Below are positions 8,589 through 17,065 of a stretch of 40,368 nucleotides of DNA, piece after piece; position 1 is the first letter of the stretch; the number at the start of each line of letters is the position of its first letter. Position numbers and translations under genes: made by a program. Source of the DNA: Pseudomonadota bacterium (GTDB taxonomy: Bacteria; Pseudomonadota; Gammaproteobacteria; Steroidobacterales; Steroidobacteraceae); contig JAEWAF010000015.1 in assembly GCA_023391815.1 (NCBI GenBank), positions 1-40,368 of the forward strand, in the 5' to 3' direction. The notes beneath the pieces were generated by a model that worked only from the letters and a program-made list of their open reading frames with translations, was not told the origin of the DNA and searched no databases.

Positions 8589-11258
8589 TTACTGCGTCAC
8601 CGGATTCGGCTTGTCCGGATCGATGTTGAATTTCTTGATCGCGCCCTTGACGGTCGCCATGTCGAGCTTGCCCTCATCCGCGAGCGCGCGGAGCGAGGCC
8701 ACCACGATATGTGCGGCGTCCACTTCGAAGTGCCGGCGAAGCTCGGCACGCGAGTCGCTGCGGCCGTAACCATCGGTGCCGAGCACGACGAAACGTCCGG
8801 GAACCCACTGACGAATTTGATCGGGCACGATGCGCATGTAGTCCGTCGATGCGATGAACGGGCCGGTGCGATCGCCCAGCACCTGCCGCACATACGGCAC
8901 GGTCTGAGGGGCGTCCGGATGCAGCATGTTTTTACGCTCGACATCCAACGCTTCGCGGCGCAGCTCGGAGAAGCTGGTCGCGCTGAACACGTCGGCGGGC
9001 ACGCCGTAATCCTTCTCGAGAATCTCGGCGGCCTTGATGACCTCGCGCAGAATCGTGCCCGAGCCCATCAGGTTCACGCGCACCTTGCCCTTGCCGCCCG
9101 ATTGCAGCAGGTACATGCCCTTGAGGATGCCGGCCTCCGCGCCCTTCGGCATGGCCGGGTGCGCGTAGTTCTCGTTCATCACCGAGAGGTAATAGAAGAT
9201 ATCTTCCTGCTCGGCGAACATGCGACGCAGGCCGTCCTGAATGATGACCGCGAGCTCGTACGCAAACGTCGGATCGTAGGCGACGCAGTTCGGAATCGTG
9301 CTCGCCGCGAGATGGCTGTGACCATCCTGGTGCTGCAGGCCCTCGCCCGCGAGCGTCGTGCGACCCGAAGTGCCGCCCAACAAGAAGCCACGCGCCTGGC
9401 TGTCGCCGGCGGCCCAGATGAAATCGCCAACGCGCTGGAATCCGAACATCGAGTAATAGATGTAGAACGGAATCATGTTCACGTTGTGGTTGGCATACGC
9501 GGTACCGGCCGCGATGAACGACGCGAGCGCGCCGCCTTCGTTGATGCCTTCCTCGAGAATCTGTCCCTTCTTGTCTTCCTTGTAGAACATGAGCTGATCG
9601 GCGTCTTGCGGCGTGTACAGCTGACCCGCCGAGGAATAGATGCCGACCTGACGGAACATGCCTTCCATACCGAACGTGCGCGCTTCGTCTGGAACGATGG
9701 GCACGACGTTCTTACCGATGTTCTTGTCCTTCACCAGCATCTGCAGGATGCGCACGAACGCCATCGTGGTGGAGAACTCACGATCGCCGGACGACTGCAG
9801 CAGCGAGTCGAAGCTTTCGAGCGCGGGAACGACCAGCGACGGCGCATTCGCACGACGCTGCGGCAGCGGACCGCCGAGCCGCTCGCGACGCTCGCGCAGA
9901 TACTTCATTTCCGGGCTGTCTTCCGGCAGTCGCTGGAACGGCGACTTGGCGAGTTGCTCGTCCGGAATGTCGATGTACACGCGCTTCCGGAATTCCTTCA
10001 GCGCTTCATCGTCGAGCTTCTTTTGCTGGTGGGTGATGTTCTGGCTCTCGCCCCACTTGCCCATCATGAAGCCCTTGACGGTCTTGCACAGGATGACGGT
10101 GGGCGTGCCCTTGTGATTCACGGCCGCGTTGTAGGCGTTCCAGACTTTCTTGTAGTCGTGACCGCCGCGGTTCAAACGCCAGATGTCGTCATCCGACATG
10201 TTGGCGACCATCTCCTTCAGCTCCGGATACTTGCCGAAGAAGTGTTCGCGCGTATAAGCGCCGCCCTTGGCCTTGAAGTTCTGATACTCGCCGTCGACAC
10301 ACTCTTCCATCACACGACGCAGCAGGCCCTTGGTGTCCTTCGCGAGCAGCGGATCCCAACGCGAGCCCCAGATGACCTTGATGACGTTCCAGCCCGCGCC
10401 GAGGAAGGCGGCTTCGAGCTCTTGAATGATCTTGCCGTTGCCGCGCACCGGACCGTCGAGGCGCTGCAAGTTACAGTTGATGACGAATACGAGATTGTCG
10501 AGCTTCTCGCGAACCGGCATGGTGATCGCGCCCATCGATTCGGGCTCGTCCATCTCACCGTCACCCAGGAATGCCCACACCTTGCGGTCAGTCGTGGGCA
10601 CGACGCCGCGATTCTCGAGGTAACGCTGAAAGCGCGCCTGATAGATCGCCATCATCGGACCGAGCCCCATGGACACGGTCGGGAACTGCCAGAAGTCCGG
10701 CATCAGCCACGGATGCGGGTACGAGCTCAGGCCCTTTTCCGGGCTGGCCACTTCCTGTCGGAAGTAACGCAGGTTCTCTTCGGAGAGGCGGCCTTCGAGA
10801 TACGCGCGTGCGTAGATGCCCGGCGCCACGTGGCCTTGGATGTAGATCATGTCGCCGGGATGCTTCTCCGACGGCGCGCGCCAGAAGTGGTTGAAGCCCA
10901 CTTCGTACATGGTCGCCGACGAAGCATAACTTGCGATGTGTCCGCCGTACTCGGAGCTCTGGCGATTGGTGTGCACCACCATGGCCATCGCGTTCCAGCG
11001 GATGAAGGCTTCGATGCGCCGCTCGATGCTGCGATCGCCGGGGTACTCCTGCTCCTGCCCGGGTGAAATTGTATTTACATAGGCCGTATTGGGCTTGAAC
11101 GGCAGGTAGGCGCCGCTGCGGCGTGTGAAGTCGATCAACCTTTCGAGCAGAAAGTGTGCCCGGCCGGCGCCCTGCGCCTTGATCACCGAGTCAATCGATT
11201 CGAGCCATTCCCGGGTTTCTTCGGGATCGAGATCATCAAACCTGGAGGGTTCGGACAT
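8589..11258 (-). CDS. aceE: Pyruvate dehydrogenase E1 component, homodimeric type
   Basis: 889 residues, the usual length for the single-chain E1 of gammaproteobacteria. The thiamine diphosphate site is recognisable (VWAFLGDGEMDEPESMGAIT ... FVINCNLQRLDGPVRGNGKI), as is the N-terminal FIRWNAMAMVVHTNR stretch and the C-terminal transketolase-like part (GRSDSRAELRRHFEVDAAHI). It decarboxylates pyruvate and reductively acetylates the lipoyl groups of E2. It is first in the aceE-aceF-lpdA unit and diverges from the M17 peptidase gene across an 80-base gap that must hold the promoters for both. No PdhR-type regulator is nearby. Confidence 0.97.
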   Translation of the reverse strand: MSEPSRFDDLDPEETREWLESIDSVIKAQGAGRAHFLLERLIDFTRRSGAYLPFKPNTAYVNTISPGQEQEYPGDRSIERRIEAFIRWNAMAMVVHTNRQSSEYGGHIASYASSATMYEVGFNHFWRAPSEKHPGDMIYIQGHVAPGIYARAYLEGRLSEENLRYFRQEVASPEKGLSSYPHPWLMPDFWQFPTVSMGLGPMMAIYQARFQRYLENRGVVPTTDRKVWAFLGDGEMDEPESMGAITMPVREKLDNLVFVINCNLQRLDGPVRGNGKIIQELEAAFLGAGWNVIKVIWGSRWDPLLAKDTKGLLRRVMEECVDGEYQNFKAKGGAYTREHFFGKYPELKEMVANMSDDDIWRLNRGGHDYKKVWNAYNAAVNHKGTPTVILCKTVKGFMMGKWGESQNITHQQKKLDDEALKEFRKRVYIDIPDEQLAKSPFQRLPEDSPEMKYLRERRERLGGPLPQRRANAPSLVVPALESFDSLLQSSGDREFSTTMAFVRILQMLVKDKNIGKNVVPIVPDEARTFGMEGMFRQVGIYSSAGQLYTPQDADQLMFYKEDKKGQILEEGINEGGALASFIAAGTAYANHNVNMIPFYIYYSMFGFQRVGDFIWAAGDSQARGFLLGGTSGRTTLAGEGLQHQDGHSHLAASTIPNCVAYDPTFAYELAVIIQDGLRRMFAEQEDIFYYLSVMNENYAHPAMPKGAEAGILKGMYLLQSGGKGKVRVNLMGSGTILREVIKAAEILEKDYGVPADVFSATSFSELRREALDVERKNMLHPDAPQTVPYVRQVLGDRTGPFIASTDYMRIVPDQIRQWVPGRFVVLGTDGYGRSDSRAELRRHFEVDAAHIVVASLRALADEGKLDMATVKGAIKKFNIDPDKPNPVTQ

Positions 11259-11338
11259 GTCGGGTGTGCTGCAAAAGTAGGCCGCGTATCATCGGAGTTT
11301 GAGAATTTTCGGTCAAGGAACCAGTAAGGACTTCAGCA

Positions 11339-12871
11339 GTGGTGGAATTGCTTCCCGCAGAGCGCGACATCCGCATTTTTCAGCGGCGCGCGCCGTTGAG
11401 CGAAAGCTCGATGCAAAAACACGATGCCTGCATCGTCGTCATCGATAAAGAGCAGGCCGAGCAGCGCATGAGCAAGCTGCCCTACGGGGCGGCCTGGCAA
11501 CGGCTGTATCGCGAAGCCAAGGCACGCGGACCTGTATCTATCCTCAGTGCGCGACTCGCAGCCGATGCATCACCTATGGTGGTGGCGCTTGCAAAGCCTT
11601 CAAGCTCGGCGTTCGAGCGCCTGGCGCTCGCGACCCGCATTTGGAAGGAGTTGTCGCCTGGTCCGGGCGCGAAGGTCCTGCTCGCGACACAGGGCCTCGA
11701 TCCGACGCACAGCGCCGCAATGCTTGAAGCGCTCACCGCCGCTGCGCTGGCGGCAACAGCGCCGATGCCCGTGATCAAGTCGAAGATGCCGAAGCTGCAC
11801 GAGCCACCGCAACTCACGCTCAGTGGCGACGGTCCGGAGATCGATGCGGACCTGTCGATTGCGATCGATCGTGGCAATCACCTGGCTCGCTGGCTGACCA
11901 CCCTTCCGCCGAATGTCCTGCACACCGCGAGTTATCGAAAAGCGCTACGTGACCTCGCCAAACGCGAAGGCTGGGCGTTCTCGTTCCTCGACGAGCGCGC
12001 GCTGAAGAAGCTGAATGCCGGCGCGTTTCTGGCGGTCACACGCGCAAACGAGCATCGCGACGCGGGCATCGTACGCCTCCGCTATCGTGGCGGCGGCGAC
12101 CTCACACGCAAGAAACTGGCGCTGGTCGGCAAAGGGATTTGTTTTGACACGGGGGGCATCAATTTGAAGCCCCACAAGAGCATGTATCAGATGCACGAAG
12201 ACATGCAGGGCAGCGCCGTTGCCGTCGGCACGCTGCTCGCACTCAGTCGCCTGAACGTGCCGTATGACATCGACTGCTGGCTCGCCATCACTGAAAACCA
12301 GATCGGCCCGAACGCCTTCCGTCCGCAGGAAGTCGTGCGCGCCGCGAACGGGACGACGATTCAAGTCGCGCACAGCGACGCCGAAGGTCGCATGGTGCTC
12401 GCGGACACACTCACGATCGCCTCGCGCGAGAAGCCGGATTTGATCATCGACTTCGCGACACTGACCGGCGCATGTGTTACGGCGCTGACCGAGCGCTATT
12501 GTGGTGCATTCACGAATCGCCCTGAATGGCACGGCGCCATTGAAACCGCCGGCCGGCAGAGCGGCGAACGCGTATGGCCGTTCCCGATGGATGAGGACTT
12601 CGACAGCGATCTCGAATCACCGATCGCCGATGTCCTTCAATGCACGCCGGATAGCAAAGGCGATCACATTTTGGCTGCGCGCTTCCTGAATCGCTTCGTG
12701 CCGGCGGAGATTCCGTGGATTCACATCGACCTCGCCGCGGGCAATCGCCCCGGCGGATTGGCGCATGTGCCGACGGACTTCACTGGCTTCGGTGTTCGAT
12801 TCACGACGCAGTTGTTGCTCGAACAAGACGTGCTCACAGGCGCGCGGATGAAGCGAGTACGAAAGGAGTGA
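11339..12871 (+). CDS. M17 leucyl aminopeptidase-family metallopeptidase
   Basis: 510 residues. The C-terminal catalytic half carries the two-metal site of cytosol aminopeptidases: KGICFDTGGINLKPHKSMYQ, then MHEDMQGSA, and the signature HSDAEGRMVLADTL (usually NTDAEGRL). The N-terminal macro-like domain is degenerate. It releases N-terminal amino acids from peptides in the cytoplasm. The HS in place of NT in the signature and the divergent N-terminus suggest the PepB/putative-aminopeptidase branch rather than classical PepA. The start GTG 11339 is preceded by AAGGA at eight bases; ATG 11411 is an alternative without a good ribosome site. The stop overlaps the ribosome site of the next gene. 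Confidence 0.9.
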   Translation: MVELLPAERDIRIFQRRAPLSESSMQKHDACIVVIDKEQAEQRMSKLPYGAAWQRLYREAKARGPVSILSARLAADASPMVVALAKPSSSAFERLALATRIWKELSPGPGAKVLLATQGLDPTHSAAMLEALTAAALAATAPMPVIKSKMPKLHEPPQLTLSGDGPEIDADLSIAIDRGNHLARWLTTLPPNVLHTASYRKALRDLAKREGWAFSFLDERALKKLNAGAFLAVTRANEHRDAGIVRLRYRGGGDLTRKKLALVGKGICFDTGGINLKPHKSMYQMHEDMQGSAVAVGTLLALSRLNVPYDIDCWLAITENQIGPNAFRPQEVVRAANGTTIQVAHSDAEGRMVLADTLTIASREKPDLIIDFATLTGACVTALTERYCGAFTNRPEWHGAIETAGRQSGERVWPFPMDEDFDSDLESPIADVLQCTPDSKGDHILAARFLNRFVPAEIPWIHIDLAAGNRPGGLAHVPTDFTGFGVRFTTQLLLEQDVLTGARMKRVRKE

Positions 12872-12875
12872 TGCT

Positions 12876-13280
12876 GTGGTGACACGGAAGGCGTCGTGTT
12901 GTTGTGGTCAGTTGAGCATCGAAGTTGATGGCGAACCTCGCGGCGTTGGCGTTTGCCATTGCCTCGCATGTCAACAGCGGACGGGCAGTGTGTTCGCCGC
13001 GCTCGCGGGGTTCTCGGCGCCGTTCAGAGTTTCAGGCAAGGCGACGGAATATGTGCGCACGGGCGATCAGGGCGCGCAGTTCCGGTTTCGATTTTGTCCG
13101 GTGTGTGGGACGACGGTCTTTCACACTGAAGAAGGCGATGAAGGTCGAGTCAGTGTCGCGGTGGGTGCGTTTGCGGATCCGGGTTTTCCGGCGCCCCAGG
13201 TCTCGGTTTATGACAGCCGCCGGCATTCGTGGGTGGAGTTGCCGGCCGGGGTGAAGACGTTTGCGAAGGATCCGGATTGA
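12876..13280 (+). CDS. GFA/CENP-V family zinc-binding protein
   Basis: 134 residues with the GFA (Mss4-like) fold signature: CCCGQL near residue 8, then CHCLACQQRTGS, then FCPVCGTTVF, and a C-terminal part ending YDSRRHSWVELPAGV. Cysteine pairs bind structural and catalytic zinc. Family members include glutathione-dependent formaldehyde-activating proteins, but most have no proven substrate, so no reaction is assigned. The start is GTG 12876, preceded by AAGGAG lying over the end of the peptidase gene; the two genes are five bases apart and surely co-transcribed. Confidence 0.88.
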   Translation: MVTRKASCCCGQLSIEVDGEPRGVGVCHCLACQQRTGSVFAALAGFSAPFRVSGKATEYVRTGDQGAQFRFRFCPVCGTTVFHTEEGDEGRVSVAVGAFADPGFPAPQVSVYDSRRHSWVELPAGVKTFAKDPD

Positions 13281-13303
13281 GAGGCTGTGATGCTTCAATC
13301 AGG

Positions 13304-13323
13304 CCGCGGCGCAGTCGCCGCGG
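13304..13323. terminator. Hairpin between convergent genes
   Basis: CCGCGGCG pairs with CGCCGCGG around a CAGT loop (eight perfect pairs), 23 bases after the GFA-family stop and 40 bases before the end of the convergent small ORF. There is no T-run on either strand, so it is a weak candidate for factor-independent termination. Confidence 0.3.
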
Positions 13324-13363
13324 TGACTAAGAGCGCAGGCATGAAGACTATTCCTGCAGACGC

Positions 13364-13615
13364 TTATGGAGAGCCCCTCGCATCGTCCCACTCCGCATAA
13401 GCGATTAAGGCCGCCTCAGGCAACTCCCCTTCATAGAAGCGCTTTGCGAATGCCAGTCGCCTCTCACGTCGGCTCAATCCTTCAGGCAGCGACGATAGGA
13501 CAATAGCCCGAGCCGTGTCATACATCGATGCCGCGATCCGCACTCGCTCGTCTGGTGTCATCCGGCGATAGCGCTCATTGAGCATGGCTTCGAACTCAGG
13601 GGAAGTGTCATTCAT
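13364..13615 (-). CDS. Small protein paired with nucleotidyltransferase remnant, unknown function
   Basis: 83 residues, soluble and charged (starts MNDTSPEFEAMLNERYRRMT). I do not recognise a named domain. The start ATG at 13615 lies inside the end of the upstream nucleotidyltransferase reading frame (eight-base overlap, ATGAATGA), so the two were translated as a coupled pair. Small proteins directly after such nucleotidyltransferases often act as the second half of a two-gene module, possibly toxin-antitoxin, but nothing in this sequence proves that. The reading frame is intact although its partner is broken. Confidence 0.65.
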   Translation of the reverse strand: MNDTSPEFEAMLNERYRRMTPDERVRIAASMYDTARAIVLSSLPEGLSRRERRLAFAKRFYEGELPEAALIAYAEWDDARGSP

Positions 13616-14139
13616 GCATGATCTCCGCCAGTGCCTCAGACACCCCACGCCGAGTAGCCCAACGCTCCAGGTACTCGCGATTCATCGACTCGTCCAACAG
13701 GGTTTTGACGTCACGGCGCTGCATCCGGAATCCTTCGCCCAAACCAGCTTCGAAAGGATCAGATCCTCCCGGCTCACGATCCATGTATTGACCCCGTGCA
13801 TCTGTACCGGCTGGCGCCGTGCGAACTCGACCTGCCGATATTCCGAGCTTTTTCGGACGATCAGATCGACTTTGATGCTGGTGGCGAAGTGCATGAGGTT
13901 GAACAATCGCTGCGAGATGATCGCCGAGCGCACGCTATCGGCGTCGATGTAGAAGTCAGGGGACAGTGCTGACACGATGCCGTCGACATCGTCCTCACGC
14001 AGTGAAACTACGATGTCGAGATCGCGCGTCATGCGCGGTCTGCCGTAGTAAGCCATGGCGAAGGAGCCAGTAAGCATGAACGGCAGCCCAGCCGACTCCA
14101 GGCGCTCGCTTGCACCCTCAGGACATCCAGCTCTTCCAT
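13608..14139 (-). pseudogene. Nucleotidyltransferase-fold (AbiEii/MNT-like) gene with two frameshifts
   Basis: Three reading frames join into one recognisable protein. ATG 14139 opens MEELDVL; a shift near 14115 moves to the frame reading ASERLESAGLPFMLTGSFAM, then YYGRPRMTRDLDIVVSL and SREDLILSKLVWAKDS; a second shift near 13728 moves to MQRRDVKTLLDESMNREYLE ending MHE at 13608. The GSF...RMTRDLDIVV segment is the nucleotidyltransferase core (GS motif and DxD-type acidic pair), and EDLILSKL is typical of the family. The longest unbroken frame is 13682-14077 (131 residues), which lacks both ends. Either the gene is decaying or the assembly has indels; the shifts cannot be told apart from sequence alone. 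Confidence 0.75.
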
Positions 14140-14413
14140 GACAAGAAGTTTAGCTTAATACCCCCTGGGTCGACCTGATGATTCGCTAAGTTATTGATGA
14201 AAAGAGAAGCCCGTATCCACCGGCGAGCACAGTGCGCAATGCTCTGACACGTCTCGATGAGGGCATGGAATCGCTCGCTGGGAAGGCGATACTCGCGGTG
14301 GGGCTGCGAAGCAGCGCCAGACTTGAATAAGCTCGCTTCAGCGAATCAAGCTGCCTTCCAAATTCGCCGTAGAAAGCCCTTGGAGCGTGTTTCCGCAAAA
14401 CAGACGCGGGCTA
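14140..14413. other. Intergenic region, nothing assignable
   Basis: Between the broken nucleotidyltransferase and the HxlR gene. A short minus-strand frame (14186-14398, start MRKHAPRAFYGEFGRQLDSL) exists but has no supporting ribosome site or family resemblance that I can defend. It may be debris of an older gene. Confidence 0.4.
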
Positions 14414-14752
14414 TCAAATCGCGGCTTGGGCCGGCTCGCGCTCACGCTGCAAATCTTCGTACCAATCGCCCAGCGCATTAATCAGCGGAACGAGCTTGCG
14501 GCCGCCTTCCGTGAGCTCGTACTCGACATGCGCGATCTTGCCCGGCACGACCGTGCGCGTGATCACGCCCGCGCTTTCCAGTGCGCGCAACTCATGGGTC
14601 AGGATGCGGTGTGAGATCTTGGAGTTGTCCCGCCTCAACTGAGCGAAGCGCTTCTTCCCGTCGATCAGGTAGTACACCAGCAGCGTTCGCCACCGGCCGC
14701 TCAGCAAGCGCATGGCATCTTCGATCGGGCAACCGGAAACGGTGGTCTTCAT
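14414..14752 (-). CDS. HxlR-family winged-helix transcriptional regulator
   Basis: 112 residues. Typical HxlR layout: a conserved Cys near the start (SGCPIEDAMRLLSGRWRTLL), the winged-helix core (KKRFAQLRRDNSKISHRILT, HELRALESAGVITR), and a C-terminal dimerisation helix (LTEGGRKLVPLINALGDWYE). The N-terminal Cys is used for redox or electrophile sensing in several members, which fits the divergent glutathione S-transferase gene. The ATG is eight bases from a perfect palindrome in the shared intergenic region, so autoregulation is likely. No strong Shine-Dalgarno is visible. Confidence 0.92.
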   Translation of the reverse strand: MKTTVSGCPIEDAMRLLSGRWRTLLVYYLIDGKKRFAQLRRDNSKISHRILTHELRALESAGVITRTVVPGKIAHVEYELTEGGRKLVPLINALGDWYEDLQREREPAQAAI

Positions 14753-14757
14753 GGCAG

Positions 14758-14803
14758 TAACAAATTTGTGCCCACTCAGCGGGCTCCAGTCACAAATTTG
14801 TTC
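14758..14803. promoter_or_regulatory. Twin palindromic operators between HxlR and GST genes
   Basis: The 10-bp palindrome ACAAATTTGT occurs at 14760-14769 and again at 14792-14801, centre to centre 32 bp, close to three helical turns. The flanks continue the symmetry (TAACAAATTTGTG and CACAAATTTGTTC). The first copy sits where the HxlR gene would need its ribosome site; the second lies upstream of the GST gene. HxlR-family dimers bind such dyads, so this is the probable operator of the divergent pair. Confidence 0.65.
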
Positions 14804-14866
14804 GTAATTTACAGCGTGGATGTGCTCAATAACATAGGGCTCCCTTCTACATTTCGGAGTTCATTC

Positions 14867-15568
14867 ATGGAGCCCGTGTTGCTGTATGGCGTCCCGCAGG
14901 GATGCTCCTTTGGATCTATCGTTGCGTTGGAGTGGCTGGGTCAGCCGTATCGACTCTGCCGCATCACCATGCCTGCGGACATGCAATCCGACCTGTACGC
15001 TCGGATCAATCCCGTTCGTGAGACACCCGCGCTGCTGCTCGAGGACGGCACAGTGCTAACCGAGAGCGCCGCGATCCTGCAAAACATCGCTACTCGCGGC
15101 ATTGATCGTGGGCTGGGCTTCAAGCAAGGCACGCGCGAATACGATCGGTTGAATCAAGTCATCGCGTTCTTGAACACGACCTTCTTCTCTGCTTTCGGAC
15201 CACTGTGGAAAGCGTATGAGATGGAAGAGAATCCGCCGGTGCAGAGCGTGCTGCGTGATGTCGGTCGGCAAGCTGTCGCCAGAGCACATCAGCAGCTGGA
15301 GGCGGCGCTCGGCCGAAGCGAATGGCTGGCGGGGCCGCGAAAGACGCTGGCGGATGCGTACTTCATCGGCCTTGCGCGATGGGGCAAATATCATCGCGTC
15401 GTCACGCCGGGGCAATATCCGCAGCTGGACCGACTGATCGAGCGACTCGAAACGGATCCCGCGGTGGTGTTCGCTCATGCCATCGAGGATGAGCGTCCGG
15501 CCACGAGCGGCGGTGGATTTCGGGGGCACATCACGCTGGAGGAATTGATCCCGAGGCTCGCGGCGTAG
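14867..15568 (+). CDS. Glutathione S-transferase family protein
   Basis: 233 residues. The N-terminal thioredoxin-like domain (VLLYGVPQGCSFGSIVALEW ... PVRETPALLLEDGTVLTESA, with the cis-Pro and ES glutathione-contact motif) is followed by an all-helical C-terminal domain (about 90-215) with LAGPRKTLADAYFIGLARW, the N-capping-type motif of the fold. It probably conjugates or reduces an electrophile with glutathione; the substrate is unknown. The start ATG 14867 has GGAG seven bases upstream. It is divergent from the HxlR gene and likely controlled by it. Confidence 0.88.
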   Translation: MEPVLLYGVPQGCSFGSIVALEWLGQPYRLCRITMPADMQSDLYARINPVRETPALLLEDGTVLTESAAILQNIATRGIDRGLGFKQGTREYDRLNQVIAFLNTTFFSAFGPLWKAYEMEENPPVQSVLRDVGRQAVARAHQQLEAALGRSEWLAGPRKTLADAYFIGLARWGKYHRVVTPGQYPQLDRLIERLETDPAVVFAHAIEDERPATSGGGFRGHITLEELIPRLAA

Positions 15569-15580
15569 CCCGGGTGGCAC

Positions 15581-15608
15581 AGCGCTCGATCGACGGCGAT
15601 CGAGCGCT
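15581..15608. terminator. Perfect 12-bp hairpin between convergent genes
   Basis: AGCGCTCGATCG pairs with CGATCGAGCGCT around an ACGG loop, 13 bases after the GST stop and 48 bases before the end of the convergent VOC gene. There is no T-run on either side. Its position suits a bidirectional stop for two converging transcripts. Confidence 0.4.
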
Positions 15609-15655
15609 TCGGATGGCCAAGCTTTCGGCGAAACGTCGGCTGCCAACTGCGATTC

Positions 15656-16078
15656 TCATTCCTTCGGTAACATCTGCGGATTCCACGCCACTTCCCACAG
15701 ATGCTTATCCGGATCCTGGAAATATCCAGCGTACCCGCCATAGAACGTATCGTGCGCGGCCTTGACGATCGTCGCGCCCGCATTTCGAACCTCGATCATC
15801 ACCGCATCGACTTCGGCCTTCGAGCTCACGTTGTGAGCAAGACAAAAGTCCGTCGGGCTCGGCCTGGACACAGGTAGCCCGCAGTCGTGTGACAAACTCT
15901 TTCGAGGCCAGAGCGCCAGGCGAAGACCGCCTTCCAATTCGAAGAACGCGACAGCACCGTGCTCGAACTCTTTTCCGACGATGCCTTCGGTCTTGAGCCC
16001 GAGCCCGCGGCCGTAGAACGTCACTGCGCGTTCGAGATCGTCGACGCCGAGCGTGATGAGAGAAATCCGAGGTTTCAT
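15656..16078 (-). CDS. VOC-family (glyoxalase/bleomycin-resistance-like) protein
   Basis: 140 residues with two beta-alpha-beta-beta-beta units. ISLITLGVDDLERAVTFYGR opens the first; the second closes with FYGGYAGYFQDPDKHLWEVA, whose final Glu is a usual metal ligand. Members are lyases, dioxygenases or antibiotic-binding proteins; this one cannot be assigned a substrate. It is convergent with the GST gene and transcribed out of a region with a 35-36 bp tandem repeat. Confidence 0.87.
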   Translation of the reverse strand: MKPRISLITLGVDDLERAVTFYGRGLGLKTEGIVGKEFEHGAVAFFELEGGLRLALWPRKSLSHDCGLPVSRPSPTDFCLAHNVSSKAEVDAVMIEVRNAGATIVKAAHDTFYGGYAGYFQDPDKHLWEVAWNPQMLPKE

Positions 16079-16100
16079 GAGTCATCCTCCAATGTTCGCT

Positions 16101-16207
16101 AGCGAGTCGACCGTACCGCTCGGCATCGTTCGGCAAGCGCGTTGACCATAAGGCGCGGCATCGTTCGGCAAGCGAGTTGACCCATAAGGCGCGGCATCGT
16201 TCGGCAG
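16101..16207. repeat. 35-36 bp imperfect tandem repeat upstream of the VOC gene
   Basis: Copies beginning CGGCATCGTTCGGCAAGCG start at 16121 and 16156, with a truncated copy at 16192 (period 35 then 36). A degenerate partial copy (AGCGAGTCGACCGTACCGCT) precedes them at 16101. The middle of each unit reads GTTGACC-ATAAGGCG with single-base differences. It occupies the space where the VOC promoter should be. Confidence 0.85.
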
Positions 16208-16298
16208 GGTTGCTGATTATTGAAGCGGGCCTGTCACCGCTGCCAACTCCCGCATCGGCAACTGCCATTGATCGCCGCGAGAGTCCATACTGCCGGGC

Positions 16299-16973
16299 AT
16301 GAGCATCACTCCGACTCCTCTAAGCATAGAAGTTAAACCCGACCTACGCGTGTCAGCTTTACTGCAGCTGCCATCAAATGCGCGCGCGTGTTTCGTGCTG
16401 GGTCACGGCGCGGGCGCCGGAATGGCGCACGCCTTCATGGCCGACCTCGCGAACGCGCTCGAAGCGCGACAGATCGGCACACTTCGCTACAACTTTCCTT
16501 ACATGGAGAGCGGCTCGAAGCGCCCCGACCCGCCGGCACTGTGTCATGCAACTGTGCGCGCGGCAGTAGAGCTAGCACGCAAGCAAGCGCCGGACGCGAC
16601 GTTGATTGCGGGTGGCAAATCGTTCGGAGGTCGAATGACCTCGCAAGCGCAGGCGGCGAAGTTGTTACCCGACGTGCGTGGACTCGCGTTCGTCGGCTTC
16701 CCGTTGCATCCAGCAAAGAAGCCATCCACTGAACGTGCGACCCATCTAGCAGATGTGAAGATCCCGATGCTGTTCCTGCAGGGAACGCGAGATGAACTGG
16801 CCGATCTCACGCTGCTCGAGCCAATCGTCGCAAAACTCGGCGCCACGGCGACGATGAAGCGAATCGAAGGCGCGGACCATTCTTTCCACGTCCTGGCACG
16901 TTCAGGACGAAACGACCGCGAAGTGATGAATGAGCTGGCGGATGCGATCGCGAGCTGGACAGAGAAACTCTAA
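16299..16973 (+). CDS. Alpha/beta hydrolase of the Tex30/KANL3-like (dienelactone hydrolase-related) family
   Basis: 224 residues. The oxyanion region LGHGAGAGMAHAFM is followed by the nucleophile elbow GGKSFGGRM, the acid in LQGTRDELADL and the catalytic His in GADHSFHVL, so the Ser-Asp-His triad is complete. No signal peptide, so cytoplasmic. The family is widespread in proteobacteria and its substrates are mostly unknown. It stands alone on the plus strand, convergent with rnt. Confidence 0.85.
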   Translation: MSITPTPLSIEVKPDLRVSALLQLPSNARACFVLGHGAGAGMAHAFMADLANALEARQIGTLRYNFPYMESGSKRPDPPALCHATVRAAVELARKQAPDATLIAGGKSFGGRMTSQAQAAKLLPDVRGLAFVGFPLHPAKKPSTERATHLADVKIPMLFLQGTRDELADLTLLEPIVAKLGATATMKRIEGADHSFHVLARSGRNDREVMNELADAIASWTEKL

Positions 16974-17065
16974 GCCACCGCATCCCCCGCAAGTCAGCTC
17001 GCGCACGAGCAGCCAAGTAACTGAGGCGCTCGAATCGGCGCGACAAAGCACGGCCTTTGAGCCAG

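Noticed and set aside
8565..11066. Long plus-strand open frame (833 codons) opposite aceE, and similar frames opposite aceF and lpdA
   Set aside because: Arg/His/Asp-rich shadow frames caused by GC-rich codon use of the real pdh genes; no motifs and no ribosome sites.
14186..14398. 70-codon minus-strand frame between the pseudogene and HxlR
   Set aside because: No ribosome site or family resemblance; kept only as unexplained intergenic sequence.
15705..16268. Minus-strand frame encoding repeated Ala-Glu-Arg-Cys-Arg units
   Set aside because: The periodic peptide is only the 35-36 bp DNA repeat read through, in a frame overlapping the VOC gene.
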